A DNA stretch of 7,637 nucleotides from positions 1-7,637 of the forward strand of contig DYPM01000089.1 of the NCBI GenBank assembly GCA_020719895.1. Direction: 5' to 3'. How positions within the stretch are numbered: the stretch's first letter is position 1; the number at the start of each line of letters is the position of its first letter. Both the position numbers and the translations under genes were made by a program. The notes beneath the pieces are model-generated. The model did not search any database, was not told where the DNA came from, and was given only the letters and a program-made list of their open reading frames with translations. This document shows positions 7,226 through 7,637 of this stretch, in pieces. Source of the DNA: Sulfurovum sp. GTDB lineage: Bacteria > Campylobacterota > Campylobacteria > Campylobacterales > Sulfurovaceae.

Positions 7226-7231
7226 ATTTTA
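7226..7231 (-). promoter_or_regulatory. candidate -10 of the three-gene operon
   Basis: The minus strand reads TAAAAT, five of six matches to TATAAT, in the A+T-rich upstream region of the binding-protein gene. It lies 22 bases downstream of the 11-base-period direct repeat. It would give a leader of about 120 bases. Other AT-rich hexamers nearby, such as that around 7324-7333, are also possible, so the position is uncertain. Confidence 0.28.
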
Positions 7232-7253
7232 AATCTTGCCATTCTAACAATTA

Positions 7254-7273
7254 TTGATAACATTTTGATAACA
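7254..7273 (-). promoter_or_regulatory. tandem direct repeat with 11-base period, candidate response-regulator site
   Basis: On the minus strand TGTTATCAA occurs twice, exactly, at 7265-7273 and 7254-7262, with starts 11 bases apart. A weaker third copy, TTGTTAGAA, follows at 7242-7250 with irregular 13-base spacing. Two half-sites one helical turn apart in direct orientation are the layout of PhoB/OmpR-family boxes, including Pho boxes. The site is upstream of the PstS-like gene and its candidate promoter. Binding by a Pho-type regulator is inference, and the repeat sequence does not match the E. coli Pho box closely. Confidence 0.45.
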
Positions 7274-7368
7274 AAAAAAAAGAGTTTTGTGGTGATAAAT
7301 AATAATTCTTTAAATAGAAAGATGGTATATAAAAATTTTTGATTCATCGACTCTGCATTGTGTTTAGG

Positions 7369-7637
7369 CTACTCATCAAAATGCGGAGCGGTACTGTTTT
7401 TATCTTTTATCTTTTGTGCAATTTCTCGTCTATTGGTCGCGTTTGGGTTTGCGAGTTTTTTGGGGAGTTCTGTATCTTTGGTTTTTTGTTTGAGTATCTC
7501 TACTCCTTTGATGACGCCGTCGATAATGAGTTCAGGGGAAGCTGCACAACCAGCGATATACACATCTACAGGGATATATTGATTAAGGGAACCTCTAAAA
7601 ACATAGATTGCTTCACTTTGTTCGCAATGACAAATCC
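7369..7637 (-). CDS. C-terminal part of an Fe-S small subunit, NuoB/group 4 [NiFe]-hydrogenase type (partial)
   Basis: The frame is open from the window edge to a TAG at 7369-7371. Reading on the minus strand gives QYIPVDVYIAGCAASPELI followed by IDGVIKGVEILKQK. This matches the family signature PVDVYxxGCxxxPExIIxG, whose Cys is a ligand of the proximal 4Fe-4S cluster in NuoB, Ech, Hyf and Coo small subunits. The change from the common GCPPRPE to GCAASPE fits a hydrogenase-like or divergent member rather than standard NuoB. After the signature comes a charged tail of about 40 residues ending HFDE. The first codons at the edge read CHCEQSEAIY and come from a dispersed repeat (7605-7631), not from family sequence. 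The gene may therefore be interrupted or fused in frame, and may be a remnant. The true start lies outside the window. Confidence 0.65.
   Translation of the reverse strand, partial: ICHCEQSEAIYVFRGSLNQYIPVDVYIAGCAASPELIIDGVIKGVEILKQKTKDTELPKKLANPNATNRREIAQKIKDKNSTAPHFDE
7605..7631. repeat. copy of the dispersed GTCATTGCGAGCGAAG...GCAATCT repeat family
   Basis: On the minus strand these 27 bases begin GTCATTGCGA and end GTGAAGCAATCT. I recognise them as a copy of the short repeat seen in many unrelated bacterial genomes; compared with the consensus as I recall it, there are about three mismatches. ATTGC at 7607-7611 and GCAAT at 7624-7628 form its terminal inverted repeat. When translated it typically gives CHCEQSEAI or related peptides, exactly as in this frame. 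Its limits are approximate, and the element may extend to about 7584 or past the window edge. Confidence 0.7.

Noticed and set aside
7082..7342. 86-codon plus-strand open frame across the operon's upstream region
   Set aside because: It overlaps the start of the binding-protein gene and its regulatory region. Its composition is that of untranslated A+T-rich DNA and there is no Shine-Dalgarno.
7358..7582. 74-codon plus-strand open frame opposite the Fe-S subunit fragment
   Set aside because: The minus strand carries a recognisable PVDVYxxGC signature, and the plus frame is its antisense shadow.
1..7637. CRISPR array, insertion-sequence transposase or prophage genes
   Set aside because: No regularly spaced repeat array and no transposase, integrase or phage-like protein is seen on either strand. 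The only dispersed repeat is the short one at the right edge.

Overview
The window looks like chromosomal DNA of a free-living, AT-rich member of the Campylobacterota (Epsilonproteobacteria). This placement is an inference from base composition, TATAAT promoters with poor -35 boxes, protein flavour and the mix of housekeeping and sensory genes. No marker in the window fixes the genus.

Layout. (1) Positions 30-706, minus strand: yajQ, a nucleotide-binding housekeeping protein, with its own extended -10 promoter, preceded by a CAU-anticodon tRNA that encodes its CCA end. (2) Positions 882-1643, plus strand: pgeF (YfiH/YlmD family peptidoglycan editing factor), diverging from the tRNA. A strong Shine-Dalgarno places its start well inside the longer open frame. 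(3) Positions 1697-7099, minus strand: a tight three-gene operon transcribed from high to low coordinates. Its genes encode a PstS-like solute-binding protein fused to a C-terminal OmpA peptidoglycan-binding domain, a secreted all-helical PilJ-like protein, and a 984-residue hybrid histidine kinase with a periplasmic NIT-type sensor. The gaps are 27 and 12 bases. (4) Positions 7369-7637, minus strand: the C-terminal part of an Fe-S small subunit of the NuoB/group 4 [NiFe]-hydrogenase type. It runs off the window edge through a dispersed repeat.

The most interesting part is the three-gene operon. A binding protein tied to the cell wall, with no transporter genes beside it, is encoded with a periplasmic helical protein and a transmembrane kinase. 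This suggests a ligand-sensing relay, comparable in logic to TorT-TorS, AioX-AioS or LuxP-LuxQ but built from different parts. The kinase appears to carry two degenerate receiver domains around one intact receiver, and has no DNA-binding output. About 155 bases upstream of the first gene lies an exact 9-base direct repeat with an 11-base period, the geometry used by OmpR/PhoB-family regulators. The ligand, the final output and the regulator cannot be read from the sequence.
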